A DNA stretch of 11,441 nt from an uncultured Collinsella sp. (GTDB taxonomy: Bacteria; Actinomycetota; Coriobacteriia; Coriobacteriales; Coriobacteriaceae). The position numbers were made by a program, and so were the translations under genes. Below, one piece after another: positions 1 through 7,384 of the stretch. Where the stretch lies: assembly GCA_902472315.1 (NCBI GenBank), contig CABRNM010000039.1, positions 1-11,441 of the forward strand, given 5' to 3'. Within the stretch, counting starts at the first letter, position 1, and each line of letters begins with the position of its first letter. The notes beneath the pieces were generated by a model. It made no database searches and had not been told where the DNA came from. It saw only the letters and a list, made by a program, of their open reading frames with translations.

Positions 1-16
1 GACGCTCTTCCGATCT
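1..16 (+). other. Illumina adapter remnant (not genomic)
   Basis: The first 16 bases, GACGCTCTTCCGATCT, are identical to the 3' end of the standard Illumina TruSeq read-1 (P5) adapter. Genuine frr coding sequence starts right after it. In the frr reading frame the last adapter base makes a false TAG codon (16-18). This is untrimmed adapter at a contig end, not biology. Confidence 0.95.
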
Positions 17-192
17 AGGTGTCTATCCGTAACATCCGTCGCGATTTCAACAACAAGCTCGAGCGCGATGAGGAGCTCACCGAGGACGATGTCCGTCGCG
101 AGCAGGCCAAGGTCCAGAAGCACACTGATGAGTATGTCGCCAAGGTCGAGGAGCTTCTGAAGGAAAAAGAAGCCGAGGTCATGGAGATCTAA
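17..192 (+). CDS. frr: Ribosome recycling factor, C-terminal part
   Basis: This is the last 58 codons of frr, read in frame from 19 and ending with TAA at 190-192; the 5' part lies beyond the contig end. Ribosome recycling factor works with EF-G in the cytoplasm to split post-termination ribosomes. The fragment begins with VSIRNIRRDFNNKL, which matches the conserved arginine-rich segment that in RRF family members contacts 23S rRNA. It continues as a highly charged helix ending in KEKEAEVMEI, typical of the last helix of the three-helix-bundle domain I. The full protein is normally about 185 residues, so roughly two thirds is missing. The stop codon lies just before the uppS start, so the two genes are surely co-transcribed. 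Truncation is an assembly edge effect, not gene decay. Confidence 0.93.
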
Positions 193-193
193 G

Positions 194-988
194 GTGCAAT
201 ACGACGAGCATAAACTGGTCGAGTACTTTGCCGACGCCCCTGCGGGCGTCGGTTTTTCCGACCTTGACCTCAATAACATTCCGCACCATATCTCGTGCAT
301 CATGGACGGTAACGGTCGTTGGGCCACGTCGCGCGGTCTTGCACGCACCGAGGGCCACAAGGCGGGTATCGTCTCCCTTCGTGAGATTATTACCGCCTGC
401 GTGCGTCTGGGCGTCGACGTGCTTTCGGCCTATGCGTTTTCTACTGAAAACTGGAACCGCCCGCAGCATGAGGTCAACGTCTTGATGCATCTGTTTGCCA
501 AGACGTTTATCGACGAGCTGCCGCTTCTGAAGCGCGAAAATATGCGCGTTGTATTTTTGGGTGACATTTCCGCGCTGCCCAAGAAGACCCGCGACGTTTT
601 TGAACGCGGTCTTGCCGAGTGCGCCGATCACACCGGTATGACGCTTGCGCTTGCCGTCAACTACGGCGCGCGTGCCGAGATTACCCGCGCTGTCCGTCAA
701 ATCGCACTCGACACTGCCGCCGGTAAGATCGATCCTGCCGCAATTGATGACGACATGGTGGCTTCCCACCTCTATACCGCCGGTCTTCCCGATCCTGAGC
801 TTGTGATTCGCACCTCTGGTGAGCTGCGCCTTTCGAACTATCTGCTGTGGCAGGTGGCTTATTCCGAGTTCTACGTCACCGATACCTATTGGCCTGACTT
901 TGATCGTTGGGGCCTTGTCGACGCCATTTTGGCCTATCAGGGCCGTGACCGTAGGTTTGGTGGACTGAGCAAGACCGAGGAGGCTTAA
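194..988 (+). CDS. uppS: Isoprenyl transferase (undecaprenyl diphosphate synthase)
   Basis: A 264-residue cis-prenyltransferase that extends farnesyl diphosphate with isopentenyl units to make the C55 carrier lipid for peptidoglycan. The family signature MDGNGRWA is at residues 37-44, with catalytic Asp38. It is followed by the conserved GHKAG at 54-58, and the C-terminal part has RTSGELRLSNYLLWQ and AYSEFY, which bind the incoming pyrophosphate and close the active site. Length fits the family (about 230-260) with a slightly long N-terminus. I chose the GTG at 194: GGAG at 183-186 lies 7 nt upstream, and no other start codon occurs before the catalytic motif. The gene starts one base after the frr stop. 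Oddly, codons 13-22 encode a perfect hairpin followed by five T (see 231-257), which may make expression depend on translation. Confidence 0.95.
   Translation: MQYDEHKLVEYFADAPAGVGFSDLDLNNIPHHISCIMDGNGRWATSRGLARTEGHKAGIVSLREIITACVRLGVDVLSAYAFSTENWNRPQHEVNVLMHLFAKTFIDELPLLKRENMRVVFLGDISALPKKTRDVFERGLAECADHTGMTLALAVNYGARAEITRAVRQIALDTAAGKIDPAAIDDDMVASHLYTAGLPDPELVIRTSGELRLSNYLLWQVAYSEFYVTDTYWPDFDRWGLVDAILAYQGRDRRFGGLSKTEEA
231..257 (+). terminator. Terminator-like hairpin inside uppS
   Basis: CCGACGCCC (231-239), loop CTGC, GGGCGTCGG (244-252), then TTTTT (253-257). The 9-bp stem is perfect and mostly G-C, with a 4-nt loop and an immediate T tract: the textbook shape of an intrinsic terminator. 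It lies 37 nt inside the uppS coding region, within the reach of an initiating ribosome. The structure is seen directly. That it terminates transcription, for example when uppS is not being translated, is inference. Confidence 0.5.
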
Positions 989-990
989 TC

Positions 991-1890
991 GTGTCCGATC
1001 GTCCCAAGGCATCTGCTCCCAAGACGCCTGCGCGCAAAGCTGTCACTGCTGGCGCGCCTGTAGCGAAGGGCGGCACCGGTTCGTGGCTGTCGGGCTTTAT
1101 TACCCGTGCCGCCGCCGGTATCGTCTATGCCGTTGTCTTTATCCTGTGCCTGGTTTTGGGTATCGTGCCCACGGCCATCTTTGTTTCCGTCATGAGCGGT
1201 CTGTGCTGCTATGAGTTTTTCCGTATGACAAGACTCGATGGCAAGATGGCTAACGAGCGCATGGGTATCGCTGCCGCCGTACTCTTTCCGCTGTCGGCGT
1301 TGGGCGATTCGATGTTGCTGAATGCCCTGCTTTTTGCCCTGATGCTCGCTGTGGGCATTTGGTATGTTTGGTCGCCGCGTACCCGCATCTCTGATGTGGC
1401 CGTGACGCTCATGGGTCCCATCTACACTGGCTTTATGCTGTCGGCTATCGTGCTGCTGCGCGATGCCGTGCCCGGTTTTGCCGGCGCCCTGCTTTCAGTG
1501 GGCGTTTGCGCGTCCCTTTGGGTCTCCGATTCGTTTGCCTACATTGTGGGCAGCCGTATCGGCAAGCACAAGATGGTTCCCAAGATCTCTCCCAAAAAGA
1601 GCTGGGAGGGGTTTGTCGGCGGCATCCTGGGCTCGGTTTTGATTTGGCTCATTCTGTGGGCGACGCACTTCTACAAGCTCAGCCTGCCCTATGCGCTGCT
1701 GTGCGGCGTGGTCGTGTCCATTTTGGGCGTTATCGGCGACCTTATCGAGTCGCGCATCAAGCGTGGCGTGGGCGTCAAGGATTCCGGCAACCTTATCCCG
1801 GGCCATGGCGGCATGCTCGACCGTAGCGACTCGCTTATCTTTGGCTGCATTACCGCTCAGCTGCTTTTGATGATCGGAGGCGTGCTGTAA
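991..1890 (+). CDS. cdsA: Phosphatidate cytidylyltransferase (CDP-diglyceride synthase)
   Basis: A 299-residue integral membrane enzyme that turns phosphatidic acid and CTP into CDP-diacylglycerol, the branch point for membrane phospholipids. After a Lys/Ala/Pro-rich cytosolic tail (about residues 1-28) come several hydrophobic segments, starting with AAAGIVYAVVFILCLVLGIV. The CDP-alcohol-forming signature is complete near the C-terminus: SRIKR at 254-258, KD at 263-264 and HGGMLDRSD at 272-280, the metal and CTP site. The conserved PKKSWEGFVGG lies before it. The GTG start at 991 has GAGGAGG (977-983) 7 nt upstream, placed in the last codons of uppS, so translation is probably coupled. The stop overlaps the dxr start by one base (TAATG). 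Confidence 0.95.
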   Translation: MSDRPKASAPKTPARKAVTAGAPVAKGGTGSWLSGFITRAAAGIVYAVVFILCLVLGIVPTAIFVSVMSGLCCYEFFRMTRLDGKMANERMGIAAAVLFPLSALGDSMLLNALLFALMLAVGIWYVWSPRTRISDVAVTLMGPIYTGFMLSAIVLLRDAVPGFAGALLSVGVCASLWVSDSFAYIVGSRIGKHKMVPKISPKKSWEGFVGGILGSVLIWLILWATHFYKLSLPYALLCGVVVSILGVIGDLIESRIKRGVGVKDSGNLIPGHGGMLDRSDSLIFGCITAQLLLMIGGVL

Positions 1891-3077
1891 TGTCATTCCA
1901 GACGACGTATGGCCCCGATGGACGCCTCCGTGTTGCCATCCTGGGTTGTACGGGCTCTATCGGCACCCAGGCACTCGATGTGTGCCGTCAGCATGCTGAT
2001 CGCCTGCGGGTGACGGCGCTGTCCGTTAATTCCAGCACCTCTGAGCTCGTTGCCGCTGCCCGCGAGTTCTCGGTTCCGGCGGTTGCCGTGGCCGATGTCG
2101 CTCACGGCGATGACGCCGTGCTGCAGGAGTTGCCCGAGGGAACGAGGCTCGGCGTTGGCGCGCAGGCGGTTTGCGAGCTCGCGCGTCGCGACGATGTCGA
2201 CTGCGTGCTCGTTGCTATTGTGGGCGCCGCCGGTCTCGAGGCGAGCCATGCGGCCTTGACCTCTAATAAGCGCCTTGCCCTTGCCAACAAGGAGTCCCTC
2301 GTCGTCGGTGGCGACTTGCTTATGCCGTTGGCGCAACCGGGCCAGCTTATTCCGGTCGACTCTGAGCACTCCGCCATCTACCAGTGCTATCTGGGGGAGG
2401 ACCCGCGCGAGGCTCATTGTATTTGGCTTACCTGCTCGGGCGGTCCGTTCTTTGGCCGCACGCGCGACGAGCTCAATCGCGTGACGCGTGCCGATGCCCT
2501 CGCACATCCCACGTGGGCCATGGGTGCCAAGATCACCATCGACTCCGCCACCCTCATGAACAAGGGCCTGGAGCGCATTGAGGCCATGCATCTGTTTAAC
2601 TGCGACCTCGATTTCATTAACGTGGTCGTGCAGCGTCAGTCCAAGATTCACTCTATGGTCGAGTTTGCCGACGGCTCCGTGATGGCGCATCTCGGTGCTT
2701 CCGACATGCGTATTCCCATCCAGTTCGCGTTCTCGTATCCCGAGCGTTGGGATACCCCGGCGCCTCGTATCGATTTCCGCGAGCTGGGGCAGCTCACGTT
2801 TGATGCTGCCGACATGGATACCTTCCGCTGTCTGGCACTGGCCGAACGTGCCGGCAAGACGGGTGGCACCATGCCGTGCGTGCTCAATGCCGCCAACGAG
2901 GTCGCCGTCGATGCCTTCCTGAACGATGGCTGCAGCTTTACCGATATCGATCGCATTGTGGAATCCTGCATGGATTCCCACGATATGCAGGCGGTCGATT
3001 CGTTTGAGCAGCTTCGCGACATCGATGCATGGGCGCGTGAAAAGGCTGCGCAGGTGCTCGCCGCAACCCGTTCCTAA
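1890..3077 (+). CDS. dxr: 1-deoxy-D-xylulose 5-phosphate reductoisomerase
   Basis: A 395-residue enzyme of the MEP isoprenoid pathway. It rearranges and reduces DXP to 2-C-methyl-D-erythritol 4-phosphate with NADPH and a divalent metal; it is the fosmidomycin target. The nucleotide-binding loop is GCTGSIG at 19-25. LANKESLVVGG marks the domain junction. The metal ligands are visible as Asp157 and Glu159 in VDSEHSA, and Glu228 in MNKGLERIEA. Length is normal (about 380-400). The ATG at 1890 overlaps the cdsA stop by one base and is preceded by GGAGG at 1876-1880 with 9 nt spacing. The product feeds ispG, two genes downstream, and finally UppS, upstream. Intermediate MEP genes (ispD, ispE, ispF) are not in this window. 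Confidence 0.97.
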   Translation: MSFQTTYGPDGRLRVAILGCTGSIGTQALDVCRQHADRLRVTALSVNSSTSELVAAAREFSVPAVAVADVAHGDDAVLQELPEGTRLGVGAQAVCELARRDDVDCVLVAIVGAAGLEASHAALTSNKRLALANKESLVVGGDLLMPLAQPGQLIPVDSEHSAIYQCYLGEDPREAHCIWLTCSGGPFFGRTRDELNRVTRADALAHPTWAMGAKITIDSATLMNKGLERIEAMHLFNCDLDFINVVVQRQSKIHSMVEFADGSVMAHLGASDMRIPIQFAFSYPERWDTPAPRIDFRELGQLTFDAADMDTFRCLALAERAGKTGGTMPCVLNAANEVAVDAFLNDGCSFTDIDRIVESCMDSHDMQAVDSFEQLRDIDAWAREKAAQVLAATRS

Positions 3078-3082
3078 CCCAT

Positions 3083-3087
3083 AAGGA
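3083..3087 (+). promoter_or_regulatory. Badly spaced ribosome binding site of the M50 protease
   Basis: AAGGA here is the only Shine-Dalgarno-like site before the protease gene. It abuts a TTG (3088) with no spacing and lies 15 nt before the ATG at 3103, across a T-rich spacer. An in-frame TAA at 3082-3084 excludes earlier starts. Neither spacing is optimal, so the start is less certain than for neighbouring genes. Confidence 0.5.
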
Positions 3088-3102
3088 TTGCTTTTTCGTT
3101 TT

Positions 3103-4464
3103 ATGGATACTGTTCTGAGCGTTCTCTCATCGGTCTTTTGGGGCCTGCTGATGCTTTCCGTCCTTGTGTTTTTGCACGAGGGCGGCCACTTTTTGGCGGC
3201 GCGTGCCTGCGGCGTCCGCGTGACCGAGTTCTATTTGGGCCTGCCGTGTCGCTTTGACATCCATTACACGTCACGTCGCATTGGAACCAAGTTTGGCGTG
3301 ACCCCGCTGCTGCTGGGTGGCTACGCTGCCATCTGCGGTATGGATCCGACCGACGTCTCGTGCGCCGATCGCGTGCTCGCGGCTATCTATCGTCATGGTC
3401 GCGTGACCGTGGCCGACCTTGCCGCCGAGCTCGAGCTATCCGAGGAGGTTGTGCTCGAGGCATGCGCCTTGCTCTTGGGTTGGGGCTCTATCGCGCCTTG
3501 GTATGAGGAAGGGGAGAAGCCCTCGCCGAGCTACTATCCCGCCAAGTATCAGACGCTGCCACGAGATGCGGCGGGTTACACCACCTTTGACGGCCGCCGT
3601 TTCGATCGAGAGCATGCGACTACCGAGGGCGATGTGTGGGAGCTGCCGTGCGGCGAAGCCGAGTTCCTTGCGCAAGAGCGTTCGCATACCTATCTGGGCC
3701 AGGGTTTTCTCAAGCGCGCCTTTATGCTGCTCGCGGGCATTCTCGTCAATATCCTGACGGGCTTTTTGCTGCTTATGAGCATCTACTCTATTGCGGGTGT
3801 CACCGTGCCGATGGATACCAACGTGATCGGTCAGGTTGACGAGGGGTCTATTGCCGCCAAGGCGGGTATCGAGGGCGGCGACGCGATCCTTTCGGTTGAC
3901 GGAGTATCGTGCTCTACCTGGATGGACGTTTACGATGCCATCGGCAAGGCCGCCGGTAAGGACGATATCGCCATTGAGTATGAGCGCGACGGCAAGCAGC
4001 ATTCGACCTCGGTTGCGCTCAAAGAGGACGAGCGCCTAGGTGTGTATGCCTCTACGCAGGTGGTCCGTTTAGACCCCATCACGTCGGCTCGCCTTTCGTT
4101 CTCCTATGTCGTGCAGACAGCGGAGGGCGTGATGCGCCTGCTCCAGCCGCAGCATACGATGGAGATTCTCGATCAGTCTTCTTCGATCGTGGGCATTAGC
4201 GTTATGTCCTCACAGGCTGCTGCTGCCGGCCCTGCCACGTTCCTTTCGTTTGCCGCCCTCATTTCGTTCTCGCTTGGCTTTATGAACCTGCTGCCCATCC
4301 CACCACTCGATGGCGGCAAGCTGGTCATCGAGATCATTCAAAAGATTGCTGGCCGCGAGCTTCCGCTCAAGGTCCAGACGATTGTGAGCTATGTGGGCAT
4401 CGCGCTCTTTGCGCTGCTGTTTGTCTATATGCTTCGTTCCGACGTCCTTCGATTTATCCTGTAG
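3103..4464 (+). CDS. rseP: M50 site-2 (RIP) metalloprotease with winged-helix-like insert
   Basis: A 453-residue intramembrane zinc protease of the RseP/RasP family, which cuts membrane-bound regulators or signal-peptide remnants. The zinc motif HEGGH is at residues 25-29 at the end of the first membrane helix. The second half of the active site, NLLPIPPLDGGK, is at 395-406 with Asp403. A PDZ domain spans about 240-310 (DEGSIAAKAGIEGGDAILSVDG), and further membrane segments lie near 205-228, 380-400 and the C-terminus. The unusual part is residues about 80-202, where relatives have only some 25 residues. Within it, 87-136 reads as a winged helix (GRVTVADLAAELELSEEVVL). The usual AGPxxN motif before the second helix is AGILVN here. 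I chose ATG 3103; TTG 3088 would add 5 residues. It lies between dxr and ispG, as is common in bacteria. Family is certain; substrate unknown. Confidence 0.9.
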   Translation: MDTVLSVLSSVFWGLLMLSVLVFLHEGGHFLAARACGVRVTEFYLGLPCRFDIHYTSRRIGTKFGVTPLLLGGYAAICGMDPTDVSCADRVLAAIYRHGRVTVADLAAELELSEEVVLEACALLLGWGSIAPWYEEGEKPSPSYYPAKYQTLPRDAAGYTTFDGRRFDREHATTEGDVWELPCGEAEFLAQERSHTYLGQGFLKRAFMLLAGILVNILTGFLLLMSIYSIAGVTVPMDTNVIGQVDEGSIAAKAGIEGGDAILSVDGVSCSTWMDVYDAIGKAAGKDDIAIEYERDGKQHSTSVALKEDERLGVYASTQVVRLDPITSARLSFSYVVQTAEGVMRLLQPQHTMEILDQSSSIVGISVMSSQAAAAGPATFLSFAALISFSLGFMNLLPIPPLDGGKLVIEIIQKIAGRELPLKVQTIVSYVGIALFALLFVYMLRSDVLRFIL

Positions 4465-4469
4465 GGGAG
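4463..4469 (+). promoter_or_regulatory. Ribosome binding site that sets the ispG TTG start
   Basis: AGGGGAG overlaps the protease stop codon (4462-4464) and lies 8 nt before TTG at 4478. That is near-ideal spacing and the reason for choosing a non-ATG start. The upstream ATG in the same frame (4391) lies within the protease gene and has no such site. Confidence 0.75.
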
Positions 4470-4477
4470 TGTTTGGA

Positions 4478-5560
4478 TTGTCTTTATCCCATCCTTTGCC
4501 TCGCGAGTTGACGCGCCCCGTGCATGTGGGCGGTGTGCAGATCGGTGGCGGCGCGCCGGTGGTGGTCCAATCCATGACCTGCACCGATACCGCTGACGCC
4601 CAGGCAACGCTTGCGCAAGTGTGCGCGTTGGCGCAGGCTGGCTGCGATATCGTGCGTGTGAGCGTGCCCACCGAGGCCGCGCTTGAGGGTTTCCGCATCA
4701 TCTGCGCCGAGTCTCCGGTGCCGATCGTCGCCGATATTCACTTTAACCATAAGCTCGCCATCGGCGCCGTCGAGGCTGGTGCCGCCAAGCTTCGCATCAA
4801 TCCCGGCAATATCGGCGATTGGGCTAAGGTCGACGCGGTGATTGATGCTGCGGGTGCTGCGGGCTGTGCGATTCGTATCGGCGTCAATGCCGGTTCGCTT
4901 GAGCAGGATATCGCCGAGCGCGATGACCTCACGCAGCCCGAAAAGCTCGTGATGTCGAGCGAGCGCTTTGTGCGGCACTTTGAGGATCGTGGGTTTACCA
5001 ACATAGTGCTTTCCGCCAAGGCCCATAGCGTACAGACGACGCTCGATACCTATCGAGCCCTGTCGCGTGAGATTCCCCACGTTCCGCTTCACCTGGGCGT
5101 GACGGAGGCGGGGACCAAGCTCCAGGGCACCATCAAGAGCTCTGTAGGCTTGGGTATCTTGCTTTCCGAAGGCATTGGCGACACCATGCGTGTGTCGCTC
5201 ACAGCCGATCCGGTTGAGGAGCCGCCGGTTGCCTGGGGTATTCTGCAGTCGTTGGGCCTGCGTCGCCGTGGCCCCGAGATTGTCTCGTGCCCCACATGCG
5301 CCCGCTGCCAGGTTAACCTTATTCCCATTGCCGAGGAGGTTACCGAGCGGCTTAAGAACTACTCCGCGCCGCTTTCGATCGCTGTGATGGGATGTGCCGT
5401 TAATGGCCCCGGCGAGGCTTCTGATGCCGATCTGGGCGTTGCTTGCGGACGTGGTCAGGCCTTGCTCTTTTCGCATGGCCAGATCATTGGTAAAGTAGCT
5501 GAGGACCAAATTGTCGACGCGCTTATGGCCGAGGTCGACAAGCTTATTGAGGAGAAATAA
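4478..5560 (+). CDS. ispG: 4-hydroxy-3-methylbut-2-en-1-yl diphosphate synthase (IspG/GcpE)
   Basis: A 360-residue iron-sulfur enzyme that reductively opens methylerythritol cyclodiphosphate to HMBPP, the next-to-last MEP step. The N-terminal TIM-barrel starts with RPVHVGGVQIGGGAPVVVQS, the typical IspG opening. The [4Fe-4S] ligands are visible in CPTCARC (Cys271, Cys274; Cys277 is an extra one) and Cys306 in MGCAVNGPGE. Glu313, the conserved glutamate of NGPGE, completes the site. The TTG start at 4478 is supported by the strong AGGGGAG site 8 nt upstream and by alignment with family N-termini. The same frame is open upstream to ATG 4391, but that would overlap the protease gene by 74 nt and add a non-homologous tail. 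It follows the protease after 13 nt and abuts proS directly (TAA then ATG). Confidence 0.95.
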   Translation: MSLSHPLPRELTRPVHVGGVQIGGGAPVVVQSMTCTDTADAQATLAQVCALAQAGCDIVRVSVPTEAALEGFRIICAESPVPIVADIHFNHKLAIGAVEAGAAKLRINPGNIGDWAKVDAVIDAAGAAGCAIRIGVNAGSLEQDIAERDDLTQPEKLVMSSERFVRHFEDRGFTNIVLSAKAHSVQTTLDTYRALSREIPHVPLHLGVTEAGTKLQGTIKSSVGLGILLSEGIGDTMRVSLTADPVEEPPVAWGILQSLGLRRRGPEIVSCPTCARCQVNLIPIAEEVTERLKNYSAPLSIAVMGCAVNGPGEASDADLGVACGRGQALLFSHGQIIGKVAEDQIVDALMAEVDKLIEEK

Positions 5561-7282
5561 ATGACCCGAGCAATGTATATGTCTAAGCTTTATGCGCCGA
5601 CGCTTAAAGAGGATCCGGCGGACGCTGAGCTCGCCAGCCACCGTCTGCTGCTCCGTGCCGGCATGATCCGCAAGGAGGCCGCCGGTCTATATTCCTACCT
5701 GCCGCTTGCTTGGCGCTCGATTCGCAAGATCGAGAACATCGTGCGCGACGAGATGGACGCCGCCGGCGCCCAGGAGCTTATGATGCCTATCATGGTCGAC
5801 GCCGAGTTGTGGCGCGAGTCCGGCCGCATCGACGCCTATGGTAAGGAGCTTGTGCGCTTTGACGACCGTCATGGTCGCGAGTTCGTCCTGGGCCCCACGC
5901 ACGAGGAGACCGTCACGGCCTTGGTGCGCAACGAGCTGCGCTCCTATAAGCAGCTGCCCGTCAACCTGTACCACATTCAGGACAAGTTCCGCGACGAGTT
6001 CCGCCCCCGCTTTGGCCTGATGCGCGGTCGCGAGTTCATCATGAAGGACGCCTACAGCTTCTCCGCCACGCAGGAGAGCCTGCAGGAGGAGTACGACAAG
6101 ATGAAGCAGGCCTACGCTAACATCTGCGAGCGCTGCTATATCAAGGCCCTGCCCGTTGTTGCCGACTCCGGTGAGATCGGTGGCGATACCTCCGTCGAGT
6201 ACATGGCTTTGGCTGACGCCGGCGAGGCTTCGCTCGTCTACTGCGACGATTGCGGCTTCGCTGCCGACGATGAGGCCGCAAGCACCAAGGTCGTTGTGAC
6301 CGAGGGTCCTGGCGACGGTACGCTTACCAAGGTCGAGACTCCGGGCATGGGCACCATCGAGGCCGTTGCAAAGTTCTTCGGCTTCCCCGAGAACGGTACG
6401 CGCAAGTCGCTGGCACTCATCGACGCCGAGGGTAAGCCCGTCGTGGCCATTGTTCCGGGCGACCACGAGCTCAACGATTGCAAGGCCGAGCATGTCTTTG
6501 GCAAGGGTTATCGCATGATGACCGACGAGGAGCTTCAGGCGAACGGTCTGCACAAGGGCTTTATCGGGCCGGTTAATCTGCCCGAGGGCATTCGTCTGGT
6601 CTGCGACGAGAGCCTGCGTGAGTCCAAGCAGTGGGCCTGCGGCGCCAATGAGGTCGACTATCACTTTACCGGTGCCTGCCCCGAGCGCGACTTTACCGTT
6701 GACGAGTGGGCCGACCTGGTTACCGTTGTCGCCGGCGATCCCTGCCCGCACTGCGGCAAGCCGCTCTCCGCAGCCCGCGGCATCGAGGTCTCTCAGGTCT
6801 TCCAGCTGGGCACCAAGTATTCCGAGGCCATGGGTGCCACCTTTATGGACGAGGACGGCAAGGAGAAGCCGCTCATCATGGGTTGCTATGGCGTGGGCGT
6901 GTCCCGCTCGCTCGCTGCGGTCGTGGAGCAGCACAACGACGAGCATGGCATTGTCTGGCCGGTCTCCGTTGCCCCGTACGAGGTCGCGGTGATTCCGCTC
7001 GATCCCAAGAAGGAGGAGTGCGCTACCGTCTGCGAGCAGATCGTTGATGGCCTGTGCGCCGAGGGTATCGAGGTCGTCGTCGACGACCGCGACGAGCGTC
7101 CCGGCTTTAAGTTTGCCGACAACGACCTTATGGGCTTCCCGTATCAGGTCGTTCTGGGTAAGCGTGGCCTTAAGAATGGCACCGTTGAGCTCAAGGACCG
7201 TGCCACGGGTGAGCGCGAGGATGTGGCGATCGACGAGGTCGTCGCCAAGGTCGCCGAGCTTGTGAAGGCAGCACGCCGTTAA
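5561..7282 (+). CDS. proS: Prolyl-tRNA synthetase (bacterial type, with editing domain)
   Basis: A 573-residue class II aminoacyl-tRNA synthetase that charges tRNA-Pro with proline. Motif 1 is around VRDEMDAAGAQELMMP, motif 2 is the segment R144 to F167 (RDEFRPRFGLMRGREF, then MKDAYSF), and motif 3 is GCYGVGVSR at 441-449. Between motifs 2 and 3 lies the YbaK-like INS editing domain (about 228-398), which clears mischarged Ala-tRNA. It has Lys282 in TRKSLALI at the place of the known editing lysine, and GDHELN. CxxC pairs at 228 (CDDC) and 395 (CPHC) bound the insert. The C-terminal anticodon-binding domain starts near VAPYEVAVIPL. Length matches the bacterial form (about 570). ATG 5561 follows the ispG stop with no gap; GGAG at 5551-5554 gives 6-nt spacing. 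It is the last gene of the operon and is followed by a strong terminator. Confidence 0.97.
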   Translation: MTRAMYMSKLYAPTLKEDPADAELASHRLLLRAGMIRKEAAGLYSYLPLAWRSIRKIENIVRDEMDAAGAQELMMPIMVDAELWRESGRIDAYGKELVRFDDRHGREFVLGPTHEETVTALVRNELRSYKQLPVNLYHIQDKFRDEFRPRFGLMRGREFIMKDAYSFSATQESLQEEYDKMKQAYANICERCYIKALPVVADSGEIGGDTSVEYMALADAGEASLVYCDDCGFAADDEAASTKVVVTEGPGDGTLTKVETPGMGTIEAVAKFFGFPENGTRKSLALIDAEGKPVVAIVPGDHELNDCKAEHVFGKGYRMMTDEELQANGLHKGFIGPVNLPEGIRLVCDESLRESKQWACGANEVDYHFTGACPERDFTVDEWADLVTVVAGDPCPHCGKPLSAARGIEVSQVFQLGTKYSEAMGATFMDEDGKEKPLIMGCYGVGVSRSLAAVVEQHNDEHGIVWPVSVAPYEVAVIPLDPKKEECATVCEQIVDGLCAEGIEVVVDDRDERPGFKFADNDLMGFPYQVVLGKRGLKNGTVELKDRATGEREDVAIDEVVAKVAELVKAARR

Positions 7283-7312
7283 TCGACGATTTCGCTTGTA
7301 GTTCGATAGACG

Positions 7313-7361
7313 GGACGGCCCCGCATTTCTCCAGATCGGGGAGATGCGGGGCCGTCCTTTT
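7313..7361 (+). terminator. Intrinsic terminator of the frr-proS operon
   Basis: A 20-bp stem pairs 7313-7332 with 7338-7357 around the loop AGATC. It starts GGACGGCCCCGCAT and closes ATGCGGGGCCGTCC, with two G-T wobbles, and is followed by TTTTAT. It lies 30 nt after the proS stop. The T tract is on the plus side only, so it serves the left operon. Confidence 0.92.
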
Positions 7362-7384
7362 ATCTTGTGGCATCCTCGATATCT

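Noticed and set aside
1893..2981. A long minus-strand reading frame opposite dxr, and similar ones opposite uppS (179-1012), ispG (4484-5641) and proS (5687-6946).
   Set aside because: These are antisense shadows of conserved genes in GC-rich DNA, with no family motifs or supporting ribosome sites.
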